Source of the DNA: Megamerina dolium
Lineage: Eukaryota; Arthropoda; Insecta; Diptera; Megamerinidae
Assembly (NCBI GenBank): GCA_963854835.1
Contig: OY978525.1
Coordinates: 94,516,136-94,580,135, forward strand
DNA length: 64,000 nucleotides
Direction of reading: 5' to 3'
Position numbers and translations under genes: made by a program. Below are positions 33,963-46,005 of this stretch, piece by piece; the first letter of the stretch is position 1, and each line of letters opens with the position of its first letter. A model generated the notes under the pieces. It saw only the letters and a program-made list of their open reading frames with translations. It searched no databases and was not told where the DNA came from.

Positions 33963-36270
33963 GAATTGAGAATCACATGAGAGAACAGATTTGTATGTTT
34001 TAGTAAAAATGCACTTTGACATCTCTTATGTGGATATTGTTTCATAAACTCTAACAAGTAGCTTGTTGAGAATTTATGTATTATTGATTTTTAAAAGCTT
34101 TAGAAAATAAGTGGTTGACAAAATTTTTTCAAAGAAGTAATGACACTAAATTTCCTTTGTATAAAGTGATTGCTCGAGGCTTCTTCAAAATGTGAATGTT
34201 GGTAATTGCGAAGTTACTAGTATCTACAAACTAAAAAAAAAATAATCTACAAACTAACTACTAACAAATTGCCAGTATAAGAGATTTCTTTCTGTAAAAA
34301 CACTCTTGCTTTATGTATAATCAGACTTAGCTTTTGGAATGTTTATAAACGATTATAAATCATTAAATTATATTTTTTAAGCCATGATATAAAAATGTTT
34401 ATAAACAAATAAAGAAATACTCAATTATGAATAGTACTTAGAGACTTGTTGAATGCTTTATAAATGTAAACCACTACTACAAATGTAATAAGAATGGGGT
34501 GTGCCGCATTGGATCAAAAGTCAATGATAAGAACACTTTTACTTACTTCTTTCTACTTTTTTTCTTTCTTTGCAACGCAAAGTCTATTTACCCACACCCT
34601 AACAGCATATCACATACTTAATGCTTCAATTCTTGCATAAAACGCTTCGTTGATCAAACAAAGTATATACATACGATACATATGTACTTTTCAAAGGCAA
34701 AGATAGTTCTCATATTTATCGTTTACACATATGTGGTTTTTGTATAAAATTTTGATATATAAAATTTAATTGTCACAACGTTTTCTTTTTTTTTTTTGTG
34801 TTTCTTTGAGCTTCTTCATAGAGGCGGATATCCACGAAGTATCATTTTGAATATACATATGTATAATATATTTTTGCTTTAATGAAAAAGTTATGAATTA
34901 ACTAAGTTGTGACGTGCATACGTAATACCATTATGACCCAGTTTTTTTTATTATACTTGTATTTTTTTTTCTGCAGATTTACTAACTGTTTACATTTGGA
35001 TTTTATTAATTAGCTCGTTCATTCTTTCATTTGTTTTGTGTGCGGATATGTCTTATGATATTACGCATGAAAAATCACGTGGCTGGTTTGAAGAATAAGA
35101 GAACCCTTCTGTTTCAGTATTGAAGATTTTTAATTGTATCATGTGGTAGTGATCTGTAGAAGTTTGAGGAAAAGATCGATCACATGAGGTGATATGTTAT
35201 GATTTGTTTGTGAGTGATTATTTTAGAGTTTATTGTTGTTGTTATTGTTGCTCCCCTTTTTTGATATTTACTAAGAATAGCTTTTTCGGCGCTTTTCAAT
35301 TCATTATCAAAAGCAGTGAAATTACCAAGAAATGCATTAAGCATCTTATCATATATATATTGTATATATTTAACTTAGTAGTAAATACGATGCTTAAATG
35401 GCACTCCTCCATTCATCTATCTCCAGCTATCCCCGTGACAGTGTTGACAACCTGATATAATCATCAGGTTGTTATAGGTAAACAGTACTTATGTCTCTAA
35501 TTGTTCAATCAATCATTTGATGATTTAATCGGGTCAACTATTTGTTTTCAAATATCCATGATATCATGAATGAAAAGGCTTCCTTATTCTAATTTGATTT
35601 CAAATCGTAATTTTTAAATGAGTAAAACACCAAATAAAGGTACGTAAATAACTTGTCTCTCAGATCAGATTTTTTTGTGAAAATTCTATATTCATTTTGT
35701 TTTTCGTCTGCTCAATTTAATCAAAACATACTTATTAAGAAATTTTGTTAAAACTTTCTCAAAATTTTCAAAAATAAAATCAGAAATGCTAGTTGGAATG
35801 AAATGATTATTGAAGCAAGTCAAATAAATCGGTTAATATTCATACAAACTCTTACTAACGTAACATTCGATTAACTCAGTTTCGCATTAACCGAAGAATT
35901 TGAGGATATTTTATTTTGACACCCTATTAAACTACACAAACTGAGTCGATTGTTAACAAACGCAAAATTTCTTGCAAAACTTTGCTGAATTCCTCAAATA
36001 TAACAAATCAAGGAATTTGTTTGTTTAGTGGCTGTTACGCCCATTCGATATATATTTATAAAAACATTTCTTATAGGATATATATATTTTATCGAATTAA
36101 CGAGCGAACCAGGAACGAAATGTCTACATTTTTACCTTACCGATAGTAAAAAAAGAGTTAAGTAAGTTCCAGCTGATGTTTTCGACTTTCCATATTCGAT
36201 AGGACACCAAACCGAAACTATCTATTGCGCAGAATCAAATAAATTCTTTCGCAAACAAGGATTGCTATAT
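33963..36270. other. Spacer without recognisable genes
   Basis: AT-rich sequence with a poly(T) near 34788 and TTG repeats near 35234. A 10-bp-arm hairpin (ACAACCTGAT, loop ATAATC) lies at 35447-35472. The 88-codon frame at 35189-35455 has no motif. Confidence 0.55.
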
Positions 36271-36600
36271 TTGATGTCAGAAGTTCACAGCTCCATTTCG
36301 AGATATTTTGTTGTCGTTGCTAAATGATTTCTTTAATAAATCGATTAATATATTCGATGCATGGCATGTAGAGCTATCTTGCTGGAATACCACGCATTTG
36401 GGAAATCAGATAGTCAGTTATCATGGCTCTGTAGCGACCGCCATTGACGGCTACGTTGTTGTCTGCCCCGTTCTTAAAGATGTATGGAGAATGATTTCGC
36501 CAGCCTATATACCGCACCAAACAGTGACCTTTTGTAGATGTAATGGTGTCTGAAGAATTTCTTGTGGATTGTCTTCGCTCCAAATCGGACTATTGAAGTA
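36271..36600 (-). pseudogene. Tc1/mariner-like transposase fragment (central part)
   Basis: On the minus strand GHCLVRYIGWRN, HSPYIFKNGADN, NVAVNGGRYRAMITDYLISQ and MRGIPAR are followed in another frame by FQQDSSTCHASNILIDLLKK and SRNGAVNF. This is the core of the same transposase family as at 32 kb, including the second catalytic Asp (QQD). Neither the N-terminus nor the DLTPLDY region is recognisable, and no termini are seen. Confidence 0.75.
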
Positions 36601-36905
36601 GTGGAATTACTGAATAGTACATTTTTTGCTGCTATTAAAATTATTCTAAAATCTTAGCATACCTTTTAGCAAACTCGTTAAAGATTCGAGAAATTGTTCG
36701 TAGTTCGATACGTTTGCGATCGTTTTGCCGATATCGTAAATAATAGCTTCTTGAGGCAAATTAGGTATGAATCATATACGTTTACGAGAATAGTAAATGA
36801 GCTCGAAGTATATACCTTTCATCGAGAATAATCGAGGAATGACTACTATTTTCCATATCGTAGGTATGTAACGAAGACGAAGAAACAGCTGAACATCTAT
36901 TTTGT

Positions 36906-36938
36906 CACTGTCATGGTCTGATATGGACCATGACAGTG
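36906..36938. repeat. Perfect hairpin, 13-bp arms, inside LINE 3' end
   Basis: CACTGTCATGGTC and its exact inverse flank the 7-nt loop TGATATG. The left arm continues the LINE coding sequence, the right arm looks like a templated inverted copy. Confidence 0.9.
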
Positions 36939-36958
36939 GTTACTTAGGTAGTTAGACT

Positions 36959-36990
36959 AAAGACATCTTTAGTCTCCTAAAGATGTCTTT
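36959..36990. repeat. Perfect hairpin, 14-bp arms, inside LINE 3' end
   Basis: AAAGACATCTTTAG and its exact inverse are separated by TCTC. It lies 20 bp after the previous hairpin. Confidence 0.9.
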
Positions 36991-37161
36991 GAATTCCTAA
37001 TGAATACTTTACTCAAGGAGTACTTGTAAATTTTCAGAGTGTGTCACAATAGGTCTATCTTGGCCGCAGTGACAATCCGCTCTACAATCAATCTAATCTA
37101 ATCTATACATATCGTAAACGAAATATTGTTCGGATATTCATGTATAAGGATGAAACTACAA

Positions 37162-37460
37162 AGGGTGAAAGTAGTTGATGCATTGCCCTTCTGAACTTTA
37201 GGTCGTATATTAATCCCCGGCTGAAGCATAAATTTAATATCGAAAAGATTTTTCTTTCGAACGGTGCCCACCTTCCAGTAGTATCAATTTTCCATGCAAA
37301 TCTTCTAAAAAAACTCAGAAAAAGTGATGTCACAAGAGTTCTGCCGTTCAGAACCAAGTAAAATATGTAGGTCACTTCTAATAATATCCAAAAATTAACA
37401 CGCACTACTCACCAAAGAACCCTTCGGGGCTTAATGTGCCATATATTTTCTTTTTTTTTA
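37162..37460 (+). mobile_element. tRNA-derived SINE with eroded head
   Basis: The copy begins with GGGTGAAAGTAG, has lost part of the A box, keeps TTCTGAACTTTAGGTCGT and CCCCGGCTGAAGCAT, then the full body including AAAGTGATGTCACAAG and the 3' end TTAATGTGCCATATATTTTC followed by a T run. It is the only near complete plus-strand copy in the window. Confidence 0.82.
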
Positions 37461-39221
37461 TGAAACTACAACAGGGTGTTATTATTATATGAGAATGGTT
37501 GAGCCACAAGACACCAAATTAACCCTAAAAGATGTTGTGTGTTAAGAATAATCATATTTTTGGCAAAATTTCATTTGCTATCTTACAGCGAGGTAAGTAG
37601 CCTGCAAGCAATCTCAAATCAGGTGGGTTACAGACTGCAAGACTTGGTCCTGCGTTTTTATCATTGACTTAGTTATGGCTCTGAAGATCTTATAAGTATG
37701 GCACAATTACAGTGCTTGGCTTTTAGCCAAACATTTTTAAATAACAAAATTTCGTGGTTGTAAGCACTATTGCGAGTATCTTTATATAGTATTGTATTAC
37801 AATTATTTTACTACACAGGAGAATTCTTATTATCATCTTTTTTATCTGGATTCTCAAGCGAATGCGAATTATAAAATTCATATATTCAATACACATCAGC
37901 ATATAAACAAGTAATTATCATCTATTAACTACTAACCAGTGTTAGAAAATAAATTGGCTAAATTTATGGAAAATATTGTCAAAGTTAGTAATTAGAAATT
38001 AGTACTTGAATAATAATAAGTGTATTGTTGAATTTATCAATTTTGGAAAATTTCTCTAATGTTGGATATTTTAGAAAAATTATTACTTTCTTCTTATTTA
38101 TTATACGTTATAATATTTGTATTGCTTATGACTAATATAATTTCAGCAAAGCGTAATTACTTGACTTTTTGTTAACAATTTTATCGTTTGTTTAAAAACG
38201 TCATTATCATATTATTAAAAATATTCTAAATACAAAACGCAATCAAATATTTGTCAGCTATGAAGTCATTTTATTTTTGCAAGGGCAATGTTTTAAATAG
38301 CAAAATTTATTCAATTTCTTCATGACAGTTTCAATTGTCAAAAATTTATTTAAATTTATAAGATTTTATTTTGTTCGTTCCTTATTGTTGTTGTTGTTGT
38401 TGGTTTAGTTAATAAACATAAACTTGAACTGATTTCGAAGAGCGCACTGTAGACATACATACAGACAGACAGACAAAGTCTTTACCGGCTGGCTATACCA
38501 TACACACAGTATAGAATAAATGTATGAGTATGTAGGTAAATTGCACATGTTAAAAGTTTATTCACATTTTGCTGATGCAATTTTTTATAATTTTTATATT
38601 CTTGTCGTTGGCTTTTTACTAATAATTTCAATTGATATGAGGTTTATTATTATTATTATTTTGCTATTTCCCCTATATGAACTTTTATGTTTAGGTAAAT
38701 ACATGTTTAGTTTTTTGAAATATCAGCTGATCTGAAATAAGTTCGATATGTCCACATAGTTGCTCATAGATATAAGAACATATTTCATTTATTGTTAGCA
38801 CATGATGACATAATGATAATGATGTTGTCGCAAAAGGTATTAATTGGTATTATTTACTTTAAAATTTTAACAATTTTATTAGACATACGATAATAAGATT
38901 ATTTGTTGTTGTTGTTAAATTTATTACTTTATTTGCCTAAGGTTTTATTGCAAAAATACAAAATTTTAAGAATTTCGTATTACATGTCATCATATTTGTG
39001 CAAATATTGACTTATAAGTTATCATAAGGTAATTTTTCATTGAAATTAAATACAAAATTGTCATATGTCATAGCTGCAGATATAAGAATAGTTGTATTTG
39101 ATGGATGATTGTGATATTTGAATTATGGGATTGTTGCTTTAGGTTAAAAATCACCGAAAAATTGATTTTAAGCAATTACAAATATGTTCATCTTTAAATA
39201 TATATGCTACACTGGATATAC
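37461..39221. other. Spacer without recognisable genes
   Basis: AT-rich with TTG repeats near 38385 and 38904 and a short CAGA repeat near 38461. No motif or terminus is seen. Confidence 0.55.
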
Positions 39222-39385
39222 GGCAGTAACAATTTGCCAAAAATGCTTCTTACAAGAGCTCTGTGACAAAACTAGGTTAAAGTGATGTCACAAGTTTCTG
39301 CCGTTCGGAACCGGATAATATAAGTAGGTCTCTTCTAATGCTGCCGGAATTTAACACGTATAACAGTGTTGGAAGAGAAGCTTAG
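39222..39385 (+). mobile_element. SINE body, 5'-truncated, joined to a LINE tail
   Basis: From GGCAGTAACAATTTGCC onward the sequence follows the SINE body through AAAGTGATGTCACAAG, CCGTTCGGAACCGG and GTTGGAAGAGAAGCTTAG. At that point the normal SINE tail is replaced by a LINE 3' end. Confidence 0.75.
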
Positions 39386-39474
39386 TGGTATTACAATGGG
39401 CCTTTCTGACCTAAGTGTGTCCTCTCAGAGAGAGGGCAGCCACATAATCTAACCTAACCTAACCTGGATCCTGG
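39386..39474 (+). mobile_element. LINE 3'-end fragment with (TAACC)n tail
   Basis: TATTACAATGGGCC, GACCTAAGTGTGTCCTCTC and GGCAGCCACATAATC lead into TAACCTAACCTAACCT. This matches the 3'UTR pattern of the LINE ends at 37.0 and 46.0 kb. Confidence 0.6.
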
Positions 39475-39578
39475 ATAATTATCATTTGCTTCTAATACTG
39501 TCCAAAAATTCAACACGTACAACTTGAAAAGAAGCCTAAGGGTCCTTTGGGACCTATAAGTGCCACATATTTTTTTTT
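39475..39578 (+). mobile_element. SINE 3'-end fragment
   Basis: TTCTAATACTGTCCAAAAAT, GAAAAGAAGCCTAAGGGTCC and AAGTGCCACATATTTT are the 3' third of the SINE family, including the GCCACATA octamer (39562-39569) and the terminal T run. Confidence 0.75.
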
Positions 39579-42120
39579 TGTATTATTAGGTAATGATCTT
39601 ATTGGTTATATTATACGAATTTCTGTGACAATTTGTGATGTCCATCGATATCAGTTTAATTATTTTTAACTAATTTATTTAATCATAGCCCAATATGTTC
39701 TCTTGGATCAAAGGGTTACCAATAAAAAATTTTAAATATTACTAAACGAAGTCGTAGTCAGAACTTAGTGGGTCAAATAAGACAACAACTTAAAACTTTT
39801 AACTAATTGATAGCTCTCGTGGCCGTTTTTTATTTTATGGAACTTATGGGCCATTGTGCTATTTTTTATTTTTTTTTTTTGGAATTTAAAACAATAAACG
39901 TTTTGTGATCTCTTGAAAGAATTAATGGAAAAAAGGAAATATATTATTTTTTTAATATACATTCTATATTAAAAAGAAGAACATTTTATATGGAGACTAT
40001 ATTTATTTGTAAACGGAATGACTTCAAATTTTGTTTGTATTGATTTCATGGCGAAAAAGTATGATGTACAAAGTTCCATACAAATTTTGCGATTCGTTAA
40101 CAAATAATAGAAATTTTGTATGGAAACAACATTTATTTATTAATGGGTTGATTTCAATTTTTGTTTCAAGTATCATTTTAATACAAAAAATAAGCTTTTC
40201 GATAGTTGAGAATGTTGCGTTGAAAAATAATATTCCATACAAAGTGCTTTTGCTGAACATTTGAACATTTTTGTAAGGATATTATTTCTAGTTATCAACG
40301 AAATTGGTTCAAATTTTATGTAAAGTGCTATTTTGAAAAGCAAAGAAGATTTACAAAATTTCATGAAAATCTATCAAAATGGATTGCTCAAAATCAACTT
40401 TTGAGCTGAAATTTATTTGTAAACATTTTGTATGAAATTATGAGTAAATAATAAGAGCCTTATGACATTCATTTATAATTATATTTTTCTAGTAAAAATT
40501 ACAACAGTGCATTAAATCTTGCGTACTCTGAGGGATGATCGCGGATATGCACTCCAGTTGTGCTTTGTAAATATTTCATTCGAGTATTCATCAATATTAT
40601 TTTCGTAACGTTATAACATTTTCTTCATTTCAAAGCACAACTTCAAGTTATTTCTGAGAAAAAATTAAAAAACGTCAGTAGTCAATGCTTTTATGATTTG
40701 ATTTATTTATCTTTAAACTACAATTAATGGTCCCAAGAAGTTTAGTTAATTAATATGCAACGATTTACTTCTAAAATACAACTATATTATCTCAACTAAG
40801 TGTACTTACTCGTACATATGAATAGACATGGTAATAGTAAATGCGTGACGAACAAAAAGTACGCCTTTTACCACATTTCATTTTTTCAACTCTTCTCCAT
40901 AATATTATTATTAATATTCAAAATCAAAGTCAAAGTCAAAGATAGACAAGAAAAAAAAAAATATATATATATATATATACATATATGCGTTGATTCATGC
41001 GACTAAAATAAATTATTGTTATGTTTACATTGTTTATACTTAAATACTTATTTACATGTGTACACAAGGCCGACAAAGAATTGTATGTATATTCAATAAT
41101 AATAATGATAACAACAACAGCAACAACAATAAAATTAACATAGTCAACAAGTTGTTAACACGCGTTCAACGCACAATTTAACTATTTTTCAATTTTTCTC
41201 CCATCATAACTACTATTTTCTACTTACTATTAGTTTTCTCTCAGTCTACTCTATTGTTGCTGTAGTATGTTGGTTCATACATATGTGTACATACCTGTTC
41301 AAATATTTTAAATATATATGACTGTATTTGTATTGAGATTTACATATTTTATTTGTATTTTTTTAGTTCTGCTATATGTATTAAAAAATTTATATTTTCT
41401 GTGTGTTTAGATTGATTTTATAATTATTTATTTATTCAAAATTTATTTATTATGTTTATTTATACTTAACATTTTTTATAATGTACGTACAGAATTCAGA
41501 ATTTCATATATCTATTAAAGCGGTATTTTTAGGAAAGCTCTCTCTCCAACTACATTCGCAATCTGTGATAATATGTTTCAAGAGCCAAGAGTTCAATAAA
41601 CCAATTTCATGACAAAAGAAAATATACTAAAAATGCACCGTTTGGTCGATATGCTGGAGCAAAATGTCGGGAAGTTTTTAAGCAACAATTGCAAATACGG
41701 AATTCCATTTTTCCCTGAATTCTTCATTAAATTATGACTCTACTTTCATATCCTCATTGTGACCATTGTGTGTTGCTCCTTCAAACAGTGTTGCATTGTG
41801 GTCATTTCACCCATTAAAATATTTTCAATGTGTTTTTAACATCTTTATTTTTTACGTATTAAATCAATGAGAATAAATATAGTGGTAGGAAGCTACGGTT
41901 GTTGATGTTGATGTTGTTTAACTGCCTCAATCTGGTGGTATTAGCGCAATACATGTTGAACTCATCGCAAGTCAACACACTGGACGTCATGTAGTTGGTT
42001 CTTCGCGCTATGTGATGGGACCTTCATTCTGTAAGGGGGTGCCATCTGCATGATTCTAATTAGCAAGCAAGCAAATTATGCTTGCTATGTGATGGCACCA
42101 TAATTTTTTTAATTGGGGTC
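39579..42120. other. Spacer; weak tandem similarity near 40 kb
   Basis: Around 39985-40260 two segments about 130 bp apart share TATGGAAAC, ATTTATTT, TTTCAA and TTTTGTTT, which suggests a very old tandem duplication. AGTTGTGCTTTG (40556-40567) and its inverse (40631-40642) flank 63 bp. No gene is recognised. Confidence 0.45.
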
Positions 42121-43357
42121 CTCCACGTGGCGACCACCATGCAACGTCTTCCTGGCACCTGCCGAGGGGCGGCTTAAGTGAGTGGCGTAAACTCCTTCCG
42201 TTAGAGGTTAGGCTTGGGACCAATCACATAAAACCCCATCTCTCAATGAACATGTCTCAGACCAGGATTATCTGATTTGTTGATGACCTCCGCAAACGAA
42301 ATAAAGAATGTCCTGTCCCTCTATAGGGAAAGTGACTCTATGAAGCTGGTTGATGTAGTTGAATAATATAAGGCTTACATCACCGTACTTCAGGAAATGC
42401 GGTGGACATGAAAGGGTTGCTCTAAAAGACCAATAAGATTTTTCAACATCAAGAACCAAAGAGAGCATCTTTCAGGAAGGGAGGAAAGAGGCTGATCGGC
42501 TTCGCTGCAGCACGAAACATGGTAATTAGTAGTAGGTTCTAGATTTCAACATAAAGTTACGTGGATGTCTTCAGATCAACGAACGAAAAACCAAATTGAT
42601 CACGTGGTGATCGACAGAAGCCAAGCTTCCAGTGAAGTCCCACACAGAGAAAGTTTGAAGTCAATAAGCTGCAGACATAGCAAATACTCGACTATCGGTG
42701 AACCCATATATCCCACTCCATGACTACTGCTGAAGAGAGAGCAAGAAAGACGCGAGTGTAAGGAAATAGAGATAAGTAGAAACAGGAATGACACTCGAAA
42801 ATTCTTCGGGTGGGTGGCGGTCTAAATCCCAGAGCCTCTTCCTGTCGTGACAAAAAAGGGAAATATGGTTACAGATGTCAAGAGTGTACTGAGTTTATTG
42901 AGGGAATGCTTCTCCACGTTATTGAATGTCGACGCTTCAAAAAATTATAGTGTGGAGGAGATTTTCGGAACTCACAAATCACAGATGATAAGTCACTCAT
43001 CATGCCTGTCCTTACATATGGTGCCACATATGGTGCCAATTTGCGTTGGTGGCGACTATCGAATAGGGTACAACCATTAGCTGCATGAGCTGTATGGCTA
43101 GGTCATGTCAAGCGAATGTAAGAACACGCTCTAGCTTATAAAGTGTTATATTCTGAACCCGCTAGTGGACGACGCAGTAGAGGCAGATCTAACCTCTGGT
43201 GGAAATATCAAGTACTGGAGAACTTGACAGCGCTTGGAATTTCTAACTAGCGCTGGAAAGAAAGAGTTGGCTGGCGAAGGAAATAGTTGGCTGGCGAAGC
43301 ATGCTAGATTCAGCCTAAATCGATTTTAGGTTGAAATAGCCACATAAGTAAATTAGT
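42121..43357 (+). mobile_element. RTE copy 2, multiply deleted relic
   Basis: This relic carries 5' sequence missing from copy 1 (GGCGACCACCATGCAACG, then GAACATGTCTCAGACC) and the N-terminal codons NVLSLYRESDSMKLVDV at about 42311. After that only pieces of the endonuclease region (QEMRW, NQIDHVVID) and the linker remain. The whole reverse transcriptase is gone: ACAGATGAT (copy 1 at about 2689) is joined to AAGTCACTCATCATG (copy 1 at about 3791). The C-terminal segment is broken by stops and contains the tandem duplications ACATATGGTGCC and TAGTTGGCTGGCGAAG. It ends with GCCACATAAGTAAATTAGTAAG, a decayed (TAAG)n tail. The left limit is uncertain. Confidence 0.85.
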
Positions 43358-45384
43358 AAGGAAGCTTTAAAACATTGATAAAGACTTCCAATGAAATTGA
43401 CTATAGCCACAGACAACCCACAAGTAATGCAATTTGTTGATAGATCGTCCAAATTAATTCCAGCCGCTATAACTTTATAAAAAATAACTTTTTTCCATAT
43501 TATCTCTATTCGGCAGTGCAATAACCCCATAGGCACATATAAGTACATATGTAAAATGTATGTCACAGTTAAAAATAAATAAATACTGTTACTTGTTTTT
43601 GCTTTTGTTGTTTTTATTTTCTGTATTTATGGTACTGTTTTTCGTTCTGTAAAAAAAAATTAATATAAAATACAATATTACATGTACTGTGTCCGACCGC
43701 AAAAACCAGCCCACGTAGTAATCTATTGTATTGTATGGTGTACGTATTTATGTACTGCATGTACAAAACCTCCAAATATGGTCCAAAATGAAAAATATAT
43801 GATAAAAAATGAAACACAAATCAATAAAATAATAATAAAAAGTGAAAAAAAAAAAATAACTACAATACAATTGGACATAAATATTAATTGAAAAACTGAA
43901 TTTTATATAAACTAAAAGAGGTTTAAAAGCTCTATGGTCAATGGGGTATTATACCTACACTTGTACGTGTACATCAATACATTGTAAGAGTATAACGATT
44001 CAATGTGAAGTTGCATGAATATTTGATGTGTACAATGGTGTATATCAATTTATATGCAACCTAAAAAAATGACAAATTTACATTCTTATATGCATGCAAC
44101 ATTGTCACGCAACAGCAACAGCAACGCATATCATTTTATATGGCGCTTGTCAAATTCAATACCAAAAACTCTATAGCAAATGAACAAGTACAATAGCAAT
44201 AATAATAATAAAAAAACCATAAAATATGTAAATGCATAAATACATATGGATAATTAAAAAAAAGCAAAACAAGTGCACACAGGAAATGCAAGAAACGGTT
44301 TATTTGTACAATAAAAAATAAAATTTAATAAAATAATACAAAAAATATATAAATTTCGTAAAATTATAATTTTCCTTCAAGTTGAAAAATTGTGAAATTT
44401 TGAAATTTTGATCAAATTCAAGTTATTCAATCACTTATCTTTTATCATGTGTCTCTAGCAAAAACACTTGAATCTCAAATACAATATTTGTATGTACGTA
44501 TATTTACTCATAAGTGCATTACTTCTAACAAAAGTTCTAATTATGGTGACAAGAGCATTTACAGCAAATGATAATTGCATTGTAACATCAACAGTTTTAT
44601 CGAAATCAATAAAATTCTTTCAATTTGCTCCATGACATTATTTCATAGCTGGCGAGAGTATTTCAAAGTGCTAAAATCTCAAGTGAGACAATATATACTG
44701 AGAGTAAAATATCTTGAAACATTCTCAAAATGACCTACTTAGTTATCTGCTGCTGTGAAAAAGTTGATTGTGATTCTCGTTCTTCCAAAACGACAAAATT
44801 AACCATTTTGAAATTTTATTTTTTATGTTCTTATCCGCCTAAAAATATTTTACTATTTGAATCGAAGGATAATGTCTCTCCTGGCCTTCTTTATACTGTA
44901 ATTGTATCAACTTACAAACATTTTTTCTAGTGTAAAAAAAAAAAAAAACAGACAATAAATTTGTGGAATTAGAAGTTGCATTATTATTTATGAAGATATA
45001 TTTGTCATTTATATCTTTTAAGTGTTGTGTTTACACTTCTGACATAAGTCGTACTCATTTCCAGATGTACATTTATTATTGATATTTAAAGATTTATTTG
45101 TACTATCGGATTCAAAAACCTTGTTTGAGTGTTTATTCTATTTTTATATTGTTGGATAAATTAATACAATTTTGAAATTAGTCCATTTATATCTGCCGAT
45201 TCTGACTGTTATTACTTTTCTCTGATTTTCATCACAGGCATTGCAATTTGGTACTATTCACAGAATAGTGAATAACTTTATGAAGGACATTGTTTAAGAG
45301 ATTTTGTATTTTTTATTGTTTATTGAACATCATTTTATTTTCTATTGTTTAAGAGAGTGAATCATTGGTTTTCTTGAAAAGTGC
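43358..45384. other. Spacer without recognisable genes
   Basis: AT-rich. A direct repeat ATTGTTTAAGAG near 45291 and 45348 flanks about 45 bp. No motif or terminus is seen. Confidence 0.5.
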
Positions 45385-45475
45385 TGTTGAATTGACTGCA
45401 CCAACGTTCGAACACACTACCCGAGTGTAGGAGGCAGACTAACCACTGACCTAATGTACACATACCATGTACCTT
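45385..45475 (-). mobile_element. tRNA-like head of a second SINE type, or tRNA relic
   Basis: On the minus strand TAGGTCAGTGG (45453-45443) fits the A box in 10 of 11 positions, and TGTTCGAACGT lies about 28 bp further on at the B-box position with a partial match. The sequence between differs from the common SINE of this window (CTGCCTCCTACACTCGGG). No cloverleaf can be completed with confidence, so it is not called a tRNA gene. Confidence 0.45.
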
Positions 45476-46005
45476 ACTAACCACTACCCCTAACAGTTCA
45501 CTTTTTATTTTAGTACAATTGAGAAATCGAACGCTCGCGCGAATAACGAAAATCAAATTATTTGACATATTGGCCATATCCCATATTTGACAGATTTTGA
45601 GTTGTACAGACAAAAGTCAGTTGTAATATTTTTGGACTTATTTGCGTCAGTGACGAGTACGGAATTGATTACAACCTGTACTATGAGCCGTAACACTTGT
45701 GGTTACCGAGGCTCCAGGGTCATCTGTCGTCAGAGTTCTTCATCTTTAACATACACTGGCCTGATTTTGCGTGGTCTTCTTGATGGAAAACGGATGGACT
45801 AGTGCCAATATCACGCTCCAATATTAATCGATGAGTTAGCTAGAAATGTCGCTTATAGACCAACCAAAAAAAAATGTTTGTTTGGAACCCGATGGAAGAT
45901 CCCGCCCAAAATAATTCTTCGGATGGTAGGATCAAATATTACTACACCTGTGCGGTCTTGGAATTATCAATCAAAGCGCGAAAAGACCAAGAAAATTTAT
46001 GGTCC
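45476..46005. other. Mixed-composition segment, unclassified
   Basis: The GC content is higher than in the spacers and the sequence is probably decayed retroelement, since a LINE 3' end follows directly. No frame shows a diagnostic motif. Confidence 0.4.

Larger units (their letters stand above)
36860..37110 (+). mobile_element. LINE 3'-end fragment with (TAATC)n tail
   Basis: Starting near 36869 the frame reads NEDEETAEHLFCHCHGL, the Cys/His knuckle near the C-terminus of Jockey/LOA-type LINEs. The downstream part has CACAATAGGTCTATCTTGGC, the same 3'UTR motif as the other LINE ends of the window, and ends in ATCTAATCTAATCTA near 37087-37102. Two perfect hairpins (36906-36938 and 36959-36990) interrupt it. 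Confidence 0.65.

Noticed and set aside
36906..36990. Rho-independent type terminators
   Set aside because: The hairpins lack a transcription unit and the DNA is eukaryotic; they lie within a dead LINE.
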